Below, in pieces: positions 32,262 through 40,299 of a stretch of DNA of 63,386 nt. The first letter of the stretch is position 1. Each line of letters begins with the position of its first letter. The notes under the pieces were generated by a model. The model saw only the letters and a list, made by a program, of their open reading frames with translations, ran no database searches and was not told the origin of the DNA. This DNA is from Oscillospiraceae bacterium. Lineage in GTDB: Bacteria > Bacillota > Clostridia > Oscillospirales > Oscillospiraceae. The DNA lies in NCBI GenBank assembly GCA_902793285.1, contig CADBCV010000030.1, positions 1-63,386 on the forward strand, given 5' to 3'. The translations under genes and the position numbers were made by a program.

Positions 32262-33188
32262 TCATTTCAGCGGAATGTCCTCTTTTTCTATCTTCTCCCA
32301 GGAGAACGCGGAGACCAGCTCCCGGGCGGAGACGGGCGCGTCCCGGTCCGTGAGGCCGCAGAGGAACGCGAGGCGGCCTACGATCTCCTCCCCCCGGTAC
32401 TCCCTGCGGAGCGTCTCGGTGCTGAGACTGCCGAGGCGCTTGGAGAGCTTGCCCGCCCCGCCCGTCAGAAGCGGGCAGTGGCAGTAGGCGGGGGCCGCGC
32501 CGCCCAGCGTCTCGATGAGCCATTTCTGCCGCGGCGCGGAGGAGAGCAGGTCCCGCCCCCGCACCACGCGCGTCACGCCCATCAGCATATCGTCCACGCT
32601 CACCGCGAGCTGATAGGCATAGACCCCGTCCGCCCTTCGGATGATAAAATCTCCGATGTCGCGGGCGGGGTTCTGCGTAAAGGGGCCGTAGTGCCCGTCG
32701 TGGATCATGATGGTCTCGTCCGGCGCTCTGAGCTTCCAGGCGGGGCTTCTGGAGAAATCCAGGGCCGCGCGCGCCGCCTCTGTCAGCTCCGCGCAGCGGC
32801 AGCCGCCGTCATGCTCCCGCTCCCCCGGATGGGGCGCGGAGGCGGCGGCCAGACGCTCGCTCCGGCGGCAGTAGCAGGGGTAGACAAGCCCCCGCGCCGC
32901 GAGGCTCTGAAACGCTTCCTCATACAGGGCGCGGCGCTCTGACTGGGCGTAGCCCCCGTCCTCCGGCCAGCCCCGGTCCCAGTCGAGACCCAGCCAGCGC
33001 AGGTCCGCCGCCATGGCGTCCCGGTAGGCGGGCTTGGAGCGCGCGGGGTCCAGGTCCTCCATGCGAAAGACCATCTCCCCGCCGAGGGCGCGGCAGTCAA
33101 GCCACGCAAGCAGCATGGCGAGCAGGTTCCCGAGGTGCATGTAGCCCGAAGGGCTCGGCGCGAAGCGGCCGACGACAGGGGTGCTCAT
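32262..33188 (-). CDS. gluQ: Glutamyl-Q tRNA(Asp) synthetase GluQRS
   Basis: A 308-residue truncated glutamyl-tRNA synthetase-like protein lacking the anticodon-binding domain. The class I motifs are RFAPSPSGYMHLGNLLAML (HIGH type) and GKLSKRLGS (KMSKS type). A zinc site is likely formed by YPCYCRRSE and GGCRC. GluQRS attaches glutamate to the queuosine base of tRNA-Asp rather than to the tRNA 3' end. It overlaps the GH13 gene by ATGA. The true GltX is encoded at 41.6-43.0 kb, which supports assignment as the paralogue. Confidence 0.92.
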   Translation of the reverse strand: MSTPVVGRFAPSPSGYMHLGNLLAMLLAWLDCRALGGEMVFRMEDLDPARSKPAYRDAMAADLRWLGLDWDRGWPEDGGYAQSERRALYEEAFQSLAARGLVYPCYCRRSERLAAASAPHPGEREHDGGCRCAELTEAARAALDFSRSPAWKLRAPDETIMIHDGHYGPFTQNPARDIGDFIIRRADGVYAYQLAVSVDDMLMGVTRVVRGRDLLSSAPRQKWLIETLGGAAPAYCHCPLLTGGAGKLSKRLGSLSTETLRREYRGEEIVGRLAFLCGLTDRDAPVSARELVSAFSWEKIEKEDIPLK

Positions 33189-34474
33189 CTCTCCTCGACG
33201 AGGAGGAGGGGCGTTCCGTCACAGAAGACCCGGCCGCCCTCCACGCGCACCAGATTGCCGCCGATGCGGTTTTCATATTCCCCGTCCGGAAGCGGCACCT
33301 CGACAGAGCCGATCTCCGCGCGCAGGGAGAAGATGCCGACACAGTGGCGCTCCTTGCCGAAGCGCTCCATCACGGCGACGCAGCGCCCGTCGTCCGCCCG
33401 GGCCCAGAAGCTGTCCTCTCCGGTGAAGAGCTCTTCCTTCGCGGCCTTGAGCTTTTTCATGAGCGGCGTGAGATTATAGCCCGTCTCGCGGTTCACGGTC
33501 TCCTTCTCAAAGAGACTCGGCCGGTGCGGATCGGCCCACTCCTGCCCGGCGTATAGGAGCGTCGTGCCCTTGAGGAAATAGAGCATGGCCGTCCAGTTCA
33601 CAAGCGCCTCCATGTCCGGCACGAAGGAGGCGATGCGGGGCTGGTCGTGGTTCTCAAGGCAGCGCATTTTGTTGTAATTTGCAGGGTACAGCGCCTCCTG
33701 CAGGTTGAGCATGTCCGTCCAGTGGGACAGGGGCACCTTCTTTTGCAGGAGCTTGTCGAAGACCTCGCGGATGTCGTAGTCGTATTCGAGATCGAAGGCC
33801 TCAAAGCCGTCCGTGTCGCGCATGGCGTCGAAGCCGAGCCTGCGCGCCTCGCACCCGAAGCGCAGGTGCACGGTCTCGGCAAGCCAGATGCAGGCGGGGT
33901 TTACCTGCTTGACCGCCGTGCGGGCCCGCTTCCAGAAGGCGAGCGGGACGAGGCTTGCCACGTCGCAGCGGAAGCCGTCCACGATCCCGGCCCAGAAGCA
34001 GAGGGACTCGATCTGATAGTCCCAGAGGGCGGGCACGCTGTAGTCGAGGTCGATGACGTCGGCCCAGTCGCCGTAGCGGTTGCCGGGCTTCCCGTCGGGG
34101 CCGTGGTAGAAAAACTCCGGGTGCTCCCGGTAGAGATTGGAGTCGGGCGAGGTGTGGTTGTACACCACGTCGATCATGACCTTCATGCCGCGGCTGTGAA
34201 TTTCGTCCACAAGGCGGCGGAAATCGTCCAGGGTGCCGTAGGCGGGGTTTACGCTGCGGTAGTCCCGGTTTGCGTAGGGGCAGCCGAGACTCCCCTTCTT
34301 TCCCTCGACGCCGATGGGGTGGATGGGCATGAACCAGATGATATCCGTCCCGAGGGCGCGGATGCGGTCCAGGTCCGGGATGACGGCGGCAAAGGTCCCC
34401 TCGGGCGTGTGGCTGCGGACATAGACGGAGTAGATGAGCTGGGTTTGCAGACTGCGGTCGGTATCGCGGGCCAT
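33185..34474 (-). CDS. GH13 alpha-amylase family glycoside hydrolase
   Basis: A 429-residue (beta/alpha)8 enzyme with the four GH13 conserved regions: MIDVVYNHTS, DGFRCDVAS with the nucleophile aspartate, CIWLAETVH with the acid/base glutamate, and RCLENHDQPR with the third aspartate. A short C-terminal beta domain follows. There is no signal peptide, so the enzyme is cytoplasmic and probably processes imported oligosaccharides or glycogen-like glucans. The ATG at 34474 has AAAGGAGG 8 bases upstream; the open frame continues upstream through tandem repeat DNA but that part (MTKKFR units) is not credible protein. Confidence 0.88.
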   Translation of the reverse strand: MARDTDRSLQTQLIYSVYVRSHTPEGTFAAVIPDLDRIRALGTDIIWFMPIHPIGVEGKKGSLGCPYANRDYRSVNPAYGTLDDFRRLVDEIHSRGMKVMIDVVYNHTSPDSNLYREHPEFFYHGPDGKPGNRYGDWADVIDLDYSVPALWDYQIESLCFWAGIVDGFRCDVASLVPLAFWKRARTAVKQVNPACIWLAETVHLRFGCEARRLGFDAMRDTDGFEAFDLEYDYDIREVFDKLLQKKVPLSHWTDMLNLQEALYPANYNKMRCLENHDQPRIASFVPDMEALVNWTAMLYFLKGTTLLYAGQEWADPHRPSLFEKETVNRETGYNLTPLMKKLKAAKEELFTGEDSFWARADDGRCVAVMERFGKERHCVGIFSLRAEIGSVEVPLPDGEYENRIGGNLVRVEGGRVFCDGTPLLLVEER

Positions 34475-34510
34475 GGCAGCGGCCTCCTTTGTGATGATAT
34501 GTTTATCTTT

Positions 34511-34564
34511 TGTCGTTCTGAACTTTTTTGTCGTTCTGAACTTTTTTGTCATTCTGAACTTTTT
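34511..34564. repeat. Three 18-bp tandem repeats
   Basis: Unit TGTCGTTCTGAACTTTTT, then the same again, then TGTCATTCTGAACTTTTT, running into the R4 element at 34565 whose first bases have the same start. It looks like repeat slippage of the R4 end. Confidence 0.9.
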
Positions 34565-34757
34565 TGTCATTCTGAGCGCAGCGAAGAATCCCGTGGTTGG
34601 CTGCAACAGGTACGGGATTCTTCGTCGCTGCGCTCCTCAGAATGACAGTCATTCCCCCGTTTTGTCATTCTGAGCGCAGCGAAGAATCCCGTGGTTGGCT
34701 GCAACAGGTACGGGATTCTTCGTCGCTGCGCTCCTCAGAATGACAGTCATTCCCCCG
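34565..34757. repeat. Two identical 95-bp R4 elements in tandem
   Basis: Copies 34565-34659 and 34663-34757 are identical. Each is a stem-loop: TGTCATTCTGAGCGCAGCG pairs with CGCTGCGCTCCTCAGAATGACA. The second copy includes the last codons and stop of folT. Confidence 0.92.
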
Positions 34758-35259
34758 CGCGGCGCAGGAGCTTTTGGACCGCCGGGGATTTTTTGAGCCA
34801 GGTGAGCACCAGAAGCTGCACCGGGAGCGTCACCGCAAGCTGCACCGCCCGGGCCGCGAGCATCGCGCGGAAGCTGTTGCCCGTGATGAGGCAGATCATG
34901 GCGGTGTTGGCAAGATAGCTCACAAGCAGGGTGTTCGCCCCGGCGGCGGCCGCGGCCCAGGTCCAGCGGGCCGGGCGGCGGTAGAGGCAGAGGCCGAAGA
35001 GGAGCCCCGTGCACGCCGCCGTGAGCGTGAAGCCCGGGAAGTAGGCCCCCGTCGGAAAGAGGAGCGCGCCGAGAAGATCCCCCAGCGCCGCCGTGAGCGC
35101 CGCCCACCCGGGGCCGTAGAGCATCGCGCAGAGGGCCACGGCCGCAAAGCCGAGACCGATTTTCATCACCGGCGTGTTGAGGGCGAGCAGCCGCGTCAGC
35201 ACCACGTCCGCCGTGATGAGCAGCGCCGACACGGCGAGCTTTTTCGTCTGTACCTTCAC
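34747..35259 (-). CDS. folT: ECF transporter S component, folate type
   Basis: A 170-residue membrane protein with about five or six helices. LAVSALLITADVVLTRLLALNTPVMKIGLGFAAVALCAMLYGPGWAALTAALGDLLGALLFPTGAYFPGFTLTAACTGLLFGL matches the FolT-like S components, with the GD-x3-x-LxPxGxxFPGFT stretch that lines the substrate pocket. It needs the shared ECF module. The GTG at 35259 is chosen because a mapped promoter lies just upstream (35291-35319), which excludes the longer ATG start at 35319; AGAGGGGG is 8 bases before it. Last residues and stop lie in an R4 repeat. Folate specificity is likely but not proven. Confidence 0.78.
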   Translation of the reverse strand: MKVQTKKLAVSALLITADVVLTRLLALNTPVMKIGLGFAAVALCAMLYGPGWAALTAALGDLLGALLFPTGAYFPGFTLTAACTGLLFGLCLYRRPARWTWAAAAAGANTLLVSYLANTAMICLITGNSFRAMLAARAVQLAVTLPVQLLVLTWLKKSPAVQKLLRRAGE

Positions 35260-35290
35260 GTCCTCCGCCCCCTCTGTGCAAGTTGCTTCG

Positions 35291-35319
35291 ATTATACCGC
35301 ACCCGCGCACCCGATGCAA
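35291..35319 (-). promoter_or_regulatory. folT promoter
   Basis: On the minus strand TTGCAT (35319-35314), 17-bp spacer, TATAAT (35296-35291). Confidence 0.78.
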
Positions 35320-35354
35320 GATTGCGCGCGGAAAAACGCGCCGGGCCGCACGAA

Positions 35355-35533
35355 TACAAAGCCTTCCCCTTGAGGGGAAGGTGGATCGCCCCGATCCCCC
35401 GCGAGGGGCGAGACGGATGAGGTGGAGCCTGCCGATTCCGCCCAGCCTCGTACAGGCGGCGAAGGTGACACCTCATCAGTCACGGCGCGGGCGGACACGC
35501 GCCGCGACAGCTTCCCCTCAAGGGGAAGCCGAA
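35355..35533. repeat. R3-class composite between folT and trxB
   Basis: Bounded by CTTCCCCTTGAGGGGAAG (35365-35382) and an inverted CTTCCCCTCAAGGGGAAG (35512-35529), with GGATGAGGTGGAGCC and GTGACACCTCATCAGTCACG inside. The same modules are at 47.6-47.7 kb. No gene is visible. Confidence 0.85.
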
Positions 35534-35550
35534 AACGGCGCACAGTTTTC

Positions 35551-35579
35551 TTGCAAGCGGGGCATACTTCCTGTATAAT
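35551..35579 (+). promoter_or_regulatory. trxB promoter
   Basis: TTGCAA (35551-35556), 17-bp spacer, TATAAT (35574-35579). Confidence 0.8.
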
Positions 35580-35611
35580 AGAGAAAAACCGACCGGAAAG
35601 GAGGACCTTTT

Positions 35612-36556
35612 ATGGAAAACAAAATTTACGACGTCATCATTCTCGGCGGCGGGCCCGCGGGGCTTGCGGCGGGCATCTACGCGGGGCGCGCGAAGCTCTC
35701 CGTGCTCATCATCGAAAAGGGCGCGGACGGCGGACAGATCATCCTCACCCACGAGATCGAAAACTACCCCGGCCAGCCGAAGGTCGAGGGCATGAGCGGG
35801 CAGGAGCTCATCGCGCCCATGAGCGAGCAGTGCATGAAGTTCGGCTGCAGGCGCGTGGGCGACACCATCTCCGCCTGTGAGCTTGAGGGCGATGTCAAAA
35901 AGCTCGTCGGCAGCCGGGGCGAGTATCTGGGCCGCACGGTCATCCTCTGCACCGGGGCCATGACGCGCTTCATCGGCTGCGAGCACGAGGCGGACTTTGT
36001 GGGCCGGGGCGTGAGCTACTGCGCCGTGTGCGACGCGAACTTCTTCAACGGCCTTGAGATCTACACCGTGGGCGGCAACGCCATCGCGGCGGAGGAGGCC
36101 CTGTACCTCTCGAAGTTTGCCAAGAAGCTCACGGTCCTGCACAAGGGCCCCGCGCTCACGGTCCCGGCCGATGTGAAAAAGGAGCTGGAGGAGAACCCGA
36201 AGATCGACATTCTCCTGAACACCGAGGTCGCCGATCTCGGCGGGGACGGCATTTTGAGCGAGATCGTCCTGCGCGACACCGTGACCGGGGAGCTCACCAC
36301 CCGCGAGGCCGACCCCGCGGACGGGATGTTCGGTCTCTTCGGCTTCACCGGCAGGAAGACCACCGGCATGTTTGAGGGCGTCCTCGACATGGAAAACGGC
36401 TATATCAAAACAAACGACAAGATGGAGACCAACATCCCCGGCGTCTACGCCGCGGGCGACGTGCGCGTCACGCCCCTGCGCCAGGTGGTCACCGCCTGCG
36501 CCGACGGGGCCGTCGCCGCCATGCAGTGCGAAAAATATCTCTCAAAGCGCCGCTAA
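35612..36556 (+). CDS. trxB: Thioredoxin reductase-like flavoprotein with altered NADPH motifs
   Basis: A 314-residue TrxB-type flavoenzyme. FAD-binding VIILGGGPAGLAAGIYAGRA (5-25), redox pair SYCAVCDANFF (C137, C140) and the FAD-closing GVYAAGDVRVTPLRQVVTACADGAVAA are normal. The NADPH site is not: the usual GGGxxAxxEA is GGNAIAAEEA (154-163), and the usual HRR is HKGPALTV (177-184). Loss of both marks is a feature of ferredoxin- or flavodoxin-dependent thioredoxin reductases of anaerobes, so this may take electrons from ferredoxin. It reduces thioredoxin in the cytoplasm. Convergent with the next gene, with which it shares 15 bases. Confidence 0.85.
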   Translation: MENKIYDVIILGGGPAGLAAGIYAGRAKLSVLIIEKGADGGQIILTHEIENYPGQPKVEGMSGQELIAPMSEQCMKFGCRRVGDTISACELEGDVKKLVGSRGEYLGRTVILCTGAMTRFIGCEHEADFVGRGVSYCAVCDANFFNGLEIYTVGGNAIAAEEALYLSKFAKKLTVLHKGPALTVPADVKKELEENPKIDILLNTEVADLGGDGILSEIVLRDTVTGELTTREADPADGMFGLFGFTGRKTTGMFEGVLDMENGYIKTNDKMETNIPGVYAAGDVRVTPLRQVVTACADGAVAAMQCEKYLSKRR

Positions 36557-37819
36557 GCCGTAGGCGAGGATCGGGCGGAGCTTTTCATAGATCCCGTCAA
36601 AGTCCGTGATGGGCAGGGGATTCTGGCCGAGGCCCGCCTCCACGGTGTAGCCCGGCCTCTCCCAGCGCTCGATGAACCAGTCGCGGTAGCCGGCGAAGCT
36701 CGATTCCCCCGGCACATCGGCGAGGGCGTAGCCGGAGCGCCTTGCAAACTCCTCCCCGATCTCGCGGGCGCCCTCCGGCTCACACTCGCCGTAGCGCCAG
36801 TAGATGACCTCCCCCTGCGTGTGGAGGCTGATCGTGAGCGCCGGCGAGAGGGCGAGGGTATAGTCGTACATGGCCCGGCTCTCCGGCGCGGAGAGGGGCG
36901 CGGGCCCCACATAGTCTGCCGGCGCGGGCGAGCATACCCCGAGGCCGCACTTGATCTCCTTCGCCCGCTCCCACTCCGCCGGGTACTGGAGATTCAGGTC
37001 CGTGCCGCGGATGTTGGCCTTCCAGCCGTCCGGGAAGGGGATGTCGGGGTAAGCGTTTGCGATGTTCTGCGCGGCGCGGTAAAACTCCCCCTGCCGGAGT
37101 TCCCCGGTGACAAGATCCATGCCGTCCGGGTTCACCGCCGGGATGAGGGTGAGGCGCGCCCCGGCGAGCAGCTCCTGCGCGCTTAGGCCGTCGACCGTCC
37201 CGCCGGAGGCGAAGGCCGCGGCCAGCTCCTCGGCAAAGGTCAGCAGCAGCGGCGTCGTGATCCACTCATTCGCGTGGTGCTCGGCGTTATACAGGATCTC
37301 CCGCTCCCCCTCGCCGAGCGTGAGCGACCAGAGGGTCTTGCCCATGACGCTCCGGCCGATCTCCCCGACCTGCAGGAAGGGATAGCGCGCCGAGAGGCCC
37401 CGCATCACATACTCCAAGAGCGCCGCGCTCCAGTTGATTTTCGTCGGCACCACCGGGAAGGGCAGGGGGACGACCAGGCTCTCCCCGATCTGTAAATTCT
37501 CAGGCTGGGCCCCGGGGTTTGCAAGGGCGATGTTCTCCGCCGTCGTGCCGTAGCGCTCGGCCAGCTTCCAGAAGCTGTCCCCCCGCTCGATGCGGTGCAG
37601 GACATAGCCCGTGTACCAGGGCAGGAGCGCCCGGTGGGTGTCCCTGCCCGCGATGCCGTCGCTCACAAGGCCCCGGCTCGTCTGAAAGCGGCGCAGGGCC
37701 CCCTCCGTTTTGGGGCCGAAGATCCCGTCCGTCGCAAGCGCCCCGAAGCCCGCCCGGTTCAAAGCGAGCTGCAAAAGCTCCACTGCGGGGCCCGTGCTCC
37801 CCATCCGCAGAATACGCAT
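36542..37819 (-). CDS. M14 carboxypeptidase-like peptidoglycan peptidase with PG-binding and LysM domains
   Basis: A 425-residue zinc peptidase. Residues about 5-65 form a PG_binding_1 domain (LQLALNRAGFGALATDGIFGPKTEGALRRFQTSRGL), about 75-120 a LysM domain (YVLHRIERGDSFWKLAERYGTTAENIALANP), and the rest an M14 domain with zinc motif NAEHHANEW, a later histidine in ISLHTQGE and catalytic glutamate in YTVEAGLGQNP. This architecture matches gamma-D-glutamyl-L-diamino-acid endopeptidase I, which cuts peptidoglycan stem peptides. No signal peptide is visible, so it may act in the mother cell or leave by another route. The ATG at 37819 follows GGAGGGG. Confidence 0.87.
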   Translation of the reverse strand: MRILRMGSTGPAVELLQLALNRAGFGALATDGIFGPKTEGALRRFQTSRGLVSDGIAGRDTHRALLPWYTGYVLHRIERGDSFWKLAERYGTTAENIALANPGAQPENLQIGESLVVPLPFPVVPTKINWSAALLEYVMRGLSARYPFLQVGEIGRSVMGKTLWSLTLGEGEREILYNAEHHANEWITTPLLLTFAEELAAAFASGGTVDGLSAQELLAGARLTLIPAVNPDGMDLVTGELRQGEFYRAAQNIANAYPDIPFPDGWKANIRGTDLNLQYPAEWERAKEIKCGLGVCSPAPADYVGPAPLSAPESRAMYDYTLALSPALTISLHTQGEVIYWRYGECEPEGAREIGEEFARRSGYALADVPGESSFAGYRDWFIERWERPGYTVEAGLGQNPLPITDFDGIYEKLRPILAYGLAAL

Positions 37820-37950
37820 AGCATCCCCTCCTATTGTCCTCCGCCCGCAAGCGGGCGGGATTTGCAAGAAAGTCTATGCTCCGCTTTGCCCCGATATGCG
37901 GGGGCTGCCCGGATTGTCATACATATCATTCTGATTCCGGAGGGATTTTC

Positions 37951-38913
37951 ATGAAGCTATCGAAGCCTCTCTCCCTTCTGTTTGCCGCCGCGCTGCTCTT
38001 CGGGCTTTTTGCGCCCTGCGCCAGGGCGGAGAGCGCCCCCGTGATCGCCCTTCTGGGGCCCGATCCCTGCTGCTGGCCCTGCGGCGTCCCCTTTGAGGAG
38101 CCGGGCTTTCAGGTCTGGGATGCGGACGGCCTGCGCGAGGGCGCGGACGTGCGCGTCGAGGGGGAGCTCACCGTCTGGCGCGCGGGGGACTACACCCTCC
38201 GCTACGAGCTCTGCGACGGGGAGCGCGTGACCGCCTCGGCCGAGAGGACGGTGCGCATCGTGCCCCAGACCCTGCCGGAGATCATCGCGCCGCCGAAGGG
38301 CACCATCTGCCTGAGCTTTGACGACGGCCCCTGCGAGGATACGGCGGAGGTTTTGGACATCCTCGCAAAATACGGGGTGAAGGCCTGCTTTTTCATTATC
38401 GCAAACCAGACGAGGTATCTCGATCTCCTGCCGCGCATCGTGGCGGAGGGCCACACCCTCGGCATCCACTGCTACGACCACCGCTCCTACGGGATGCTCT
38501 ACCGGGACGCGGAGCACTATTTTGCCGATCTCATGCAGGCCCAGGCGATCGTGCGGGAGTACACGGGGCAGAGCGCCCATGTCGTGCGCTTCCCCGGCGG
38601 CGGCCGCACGGCGGGCTTTTTAGCCGGGACGCTCCCCGGCGGGTATGACGAGCTCTACGCGATGCTGGCCGATCTCGGGATGCGGGAGTACGACTGGAAC
38701 GTGCAGCCGGAATCCGCCGAGAAGACCGTGGAGGGGACCATCGTCTCCTTCACCCACCCGCACGAGCCCTATGAATACGCCGTCGTCCTCCAGCACGACA
38801 CGCGCCGCTTCAGCGTCAAGGCCCTGGAACGGATGATCCAGTGGGCCCTGGACGAGGGCTACACCTTCGCCGCCCTGGACGAGACCTTCCCGGAGATCCA
38901 CCTGGGGGCGTGA
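37951..38913 (+). CDS. Secreted polysaccharide deacetylase
   Basis: A 320-residue exported protein: signal peptide (LSLLFAAALLFGLFAPCARA), an Ig-like N-terminal part (about 25-110), then a NodB domain. NodB motifs: ICLSFDDGPCEDTAEVLDIL (catalytic and metal aspartates), GIHCYDHRSYGML (H-x3-H; usually H[ST]xxHP, proline missing), VVRFPGGG and the late VVLQHD. It likely removes acetyl groups from peptidoglycan GlcNAc or another wall glycan. Divergent from the M14 peptidase, so the pair may be a wall-remodelling unit. CGGAGGG precedes the ATG. Confidence 0.85.
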   Translation: MKLSKPLSLLFAAALLFGLFAPCARAESAPVIALLGPDPCCWPCGVPFEEPGFQVWDADGLREGADVRVEGELTVWRAGDYTLRYELCDGERVTASAERTVRIVPQTLPEIIAPPKGTICLSFDDGPCEDTAEVLDILAKYGVKACFFIIANQTRYLDLLPRIVAEGHTLGIHCYDHRSYGMLYRDAEHYFADLMQAQAIVREYTGQSAHVVRFPGGGRTAGFLAGTLPGGYDELYAMLADLGMREYDWNVQPESAEKTVEGTIVSFTHPHEPYEYAVVLQHDTRRFSVKALERMIQWALDEGYTFAALDETFPEIHLGA

Positions 38914-38924
38914 CGCGCGCCTCA

Positions 38925-39155
38925 AAGTAGGGGACGGCGTCCTCGACGTCCCGAAGACGCTGTCCTGTACAGGCTTACCCCGATGCGCAAATGTTCCCCT
39001 ATCGCCGTAGGGGAGGGGCTTACCCCTCCCGCGCGGTATCGCGTTCCAATATGTAAAAAATGTACGGCGATTTCGTAGAAAGTTACGATTTCGCCGTACA
39101 TTGCTTTTCAATCCTTACCCTATGCTGCCGGGAGGGGCAAGCCCCTCCCCTACGC
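38925..39155. repeat. R2 hairpins flanking R1 copy 7
   Basis: CGTCCTCGACGTCCC, an R2 hairpin (39006-39033), the phrase TTCCAATATGTAAAAAATG, R1 copy 7, then TTGCTTTTCAATCCTTACCC and an inverted R2 hairpin (39128-39155). R1 sits centrally between oppositely oriented R2 copies. Confidence 0.85.
39061..39100. repeat. R1 palindrome, copy 7 (T-T type)
   Basis: Arms TGTACGGCGATTTCGTA and TACGATTTCGCCGTACA, loop GAAAGT. Confidence 0.9.
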
Positions 39156-39205
39156 TGTTTTGTTCAGTTTATCTTCACGATTTTGTTTTGCCGCAGCGTC
39201 TTTTC

Positions 39206-40276
39206 TTATTTCTTCTGCCGGCGCTGGGCGCGGCGCTCCCTGCGGCGCTGGACCGCGCGCGGGTTGCGGACGAAGATCAGCACCGCGATGCCGAGGAGCG
39301 TCACCACGATGGCCGCGATGCAGAGGATGCGGATCATCGGCCCGCGCCCCGCGACCCAGAGGCCCACCACGCCGCCGATGGCCGCGACACCGTAGAGCAC
39401 CAGCACGGTCTGCTTCTGGCTGAGACCCATGGCCATGAGCCGGTGGTGGAAGTGCCCCTTGTCCGCGTGAAAGGGACTCTGCCCGTGGGCGAGCCTGCGC
39501 ACGACGGCAAAGCCCGTGTCCGCGAGGGGCAGGGCGAAGGTCAGCACGGCCTGGAGCTTGAAATGGCCGAAGATGGCCGTGGTGGCGAGGATGAAACCCA
39601 GAAACTGCGAGCCCACATCCCCCATGAAGATCTGGGCGGGGTTGAAGTTAAAGGGGATAAAGCCGAGACAGGCCCCGATGAGGGCCACGAGGATGAGGGC
39701 CGCCGCCGGGTCCGCCGTGACAAAGAGGAGCGAGGACACAAGCAGGAAGAAGGAGCAGATCGCCGTCACGCCCGCGGCGAGACCGTCCAGCCCGTCGATG
39801 AGATTGAAGGCGTTGGTGCACAGGACGATCCACAACACCGTCAGCGGCGCGGAGAGGCGGCCGAGATCCAGATAGCTCTCGTTCACGGGCCAGGAGACCG
39901 CGTCGATGATGAGGCCGAAGCGCACGCACACGAGGGCCGCGAAGATCTGGATCAAAAACTTCACCATGGGCCGCAGGGAGACGATATCGTCCACAAAGCC
40001 CATGCCCGCGATGATGAACGCGCCGATCACAACGCCGTAGACCCGCTCCGTCACCGGGACAAACAGGAGCGTCGCGAGGAAGAAGCCCACGATGATCGCA
40101 AGCCCGCCCATGCGGGGGATGGGGTGGTCGTGCACACGGCGGTTGTCCTTGGGGATGTCCATGGCGCCGATCCGCTCGGCAAAGCGTTTGACCGGCGGGG
40201 TCATGCGGTTGCAGACCACAAGCGCGATCGCGAACGTGATCGCAAACGCCAGCCAGAAATTGATATTGGGAAACAT
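39206..40276 (-). CDS. tagO: Undecaprenyl-phosphate GlcNAc-1-phosphate transferase (TagO/WecA type)
   Basis: A 356-residue polytopic enzyme of the MraY/WecA superfamily with about eleven helices. Conserved cytoplasmic loops: PKDNRRVHDHPIPRMGGLAI, FVDDIVSLRPMVKFLIQ (DD motif), CTNAFNLIDGLDGLAAGV, FIPFNFNPAQIFMGDVGSQFLGF and the basic HADKGHFHHRLMAMG. It starts wall glycopolymers by moving a HexNAc-1-phosphate to undecaprenyl phosphate. The C terminus is strongly basic (RRRERRAQRRQKK). It follows trpS by 23 bases with AAGGGAG between them. MraY itself is less likely given the HIH-type loop and the location. Confidence 0.87.
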   Translation of the reverse strand: MFPNINFWLAFAITFAIALVVCNRMTPPVKRFAERIGAMDIPKDNRRVHDHPIPRMGGLAIIVGFFLATLLFVPVTERVYGVVIGAFIIAGMGFVDDIVSLRPMVKFLIQIFAALVCVRFGLIIDAVSWPVNESYLDLGRLSAPLTVLWIVLCTNAFNLIDGLDGLAAGVTAICSFFLLVSSLLFVTADPAAALILVALIGACLGFIPFNFNPAQIFMGDVGSQFLGFILATTAIFGHFKLQAVLTFALPLADTGFAVVRRLAHGQSPFHADKGHFHHRLMAMGLSQKQTVLVLYGVAAIGGVVGLWVAGRGPMIRILCIAAIVVTLLGIAVLIFVRNPRAVQRRRERRAQRRQKK

Positions 40277-40299
40277 ATTTCAGCTCCCTTCAAGAGTTG

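Noticed and set aside
34475-34606. N-terminal MTKKFR repeats as part of the GH13 enzyme
   Set aside because: This is translation of 18-bp tandem DNA repeats; the ribosome site and ATG at 34474 come after it.
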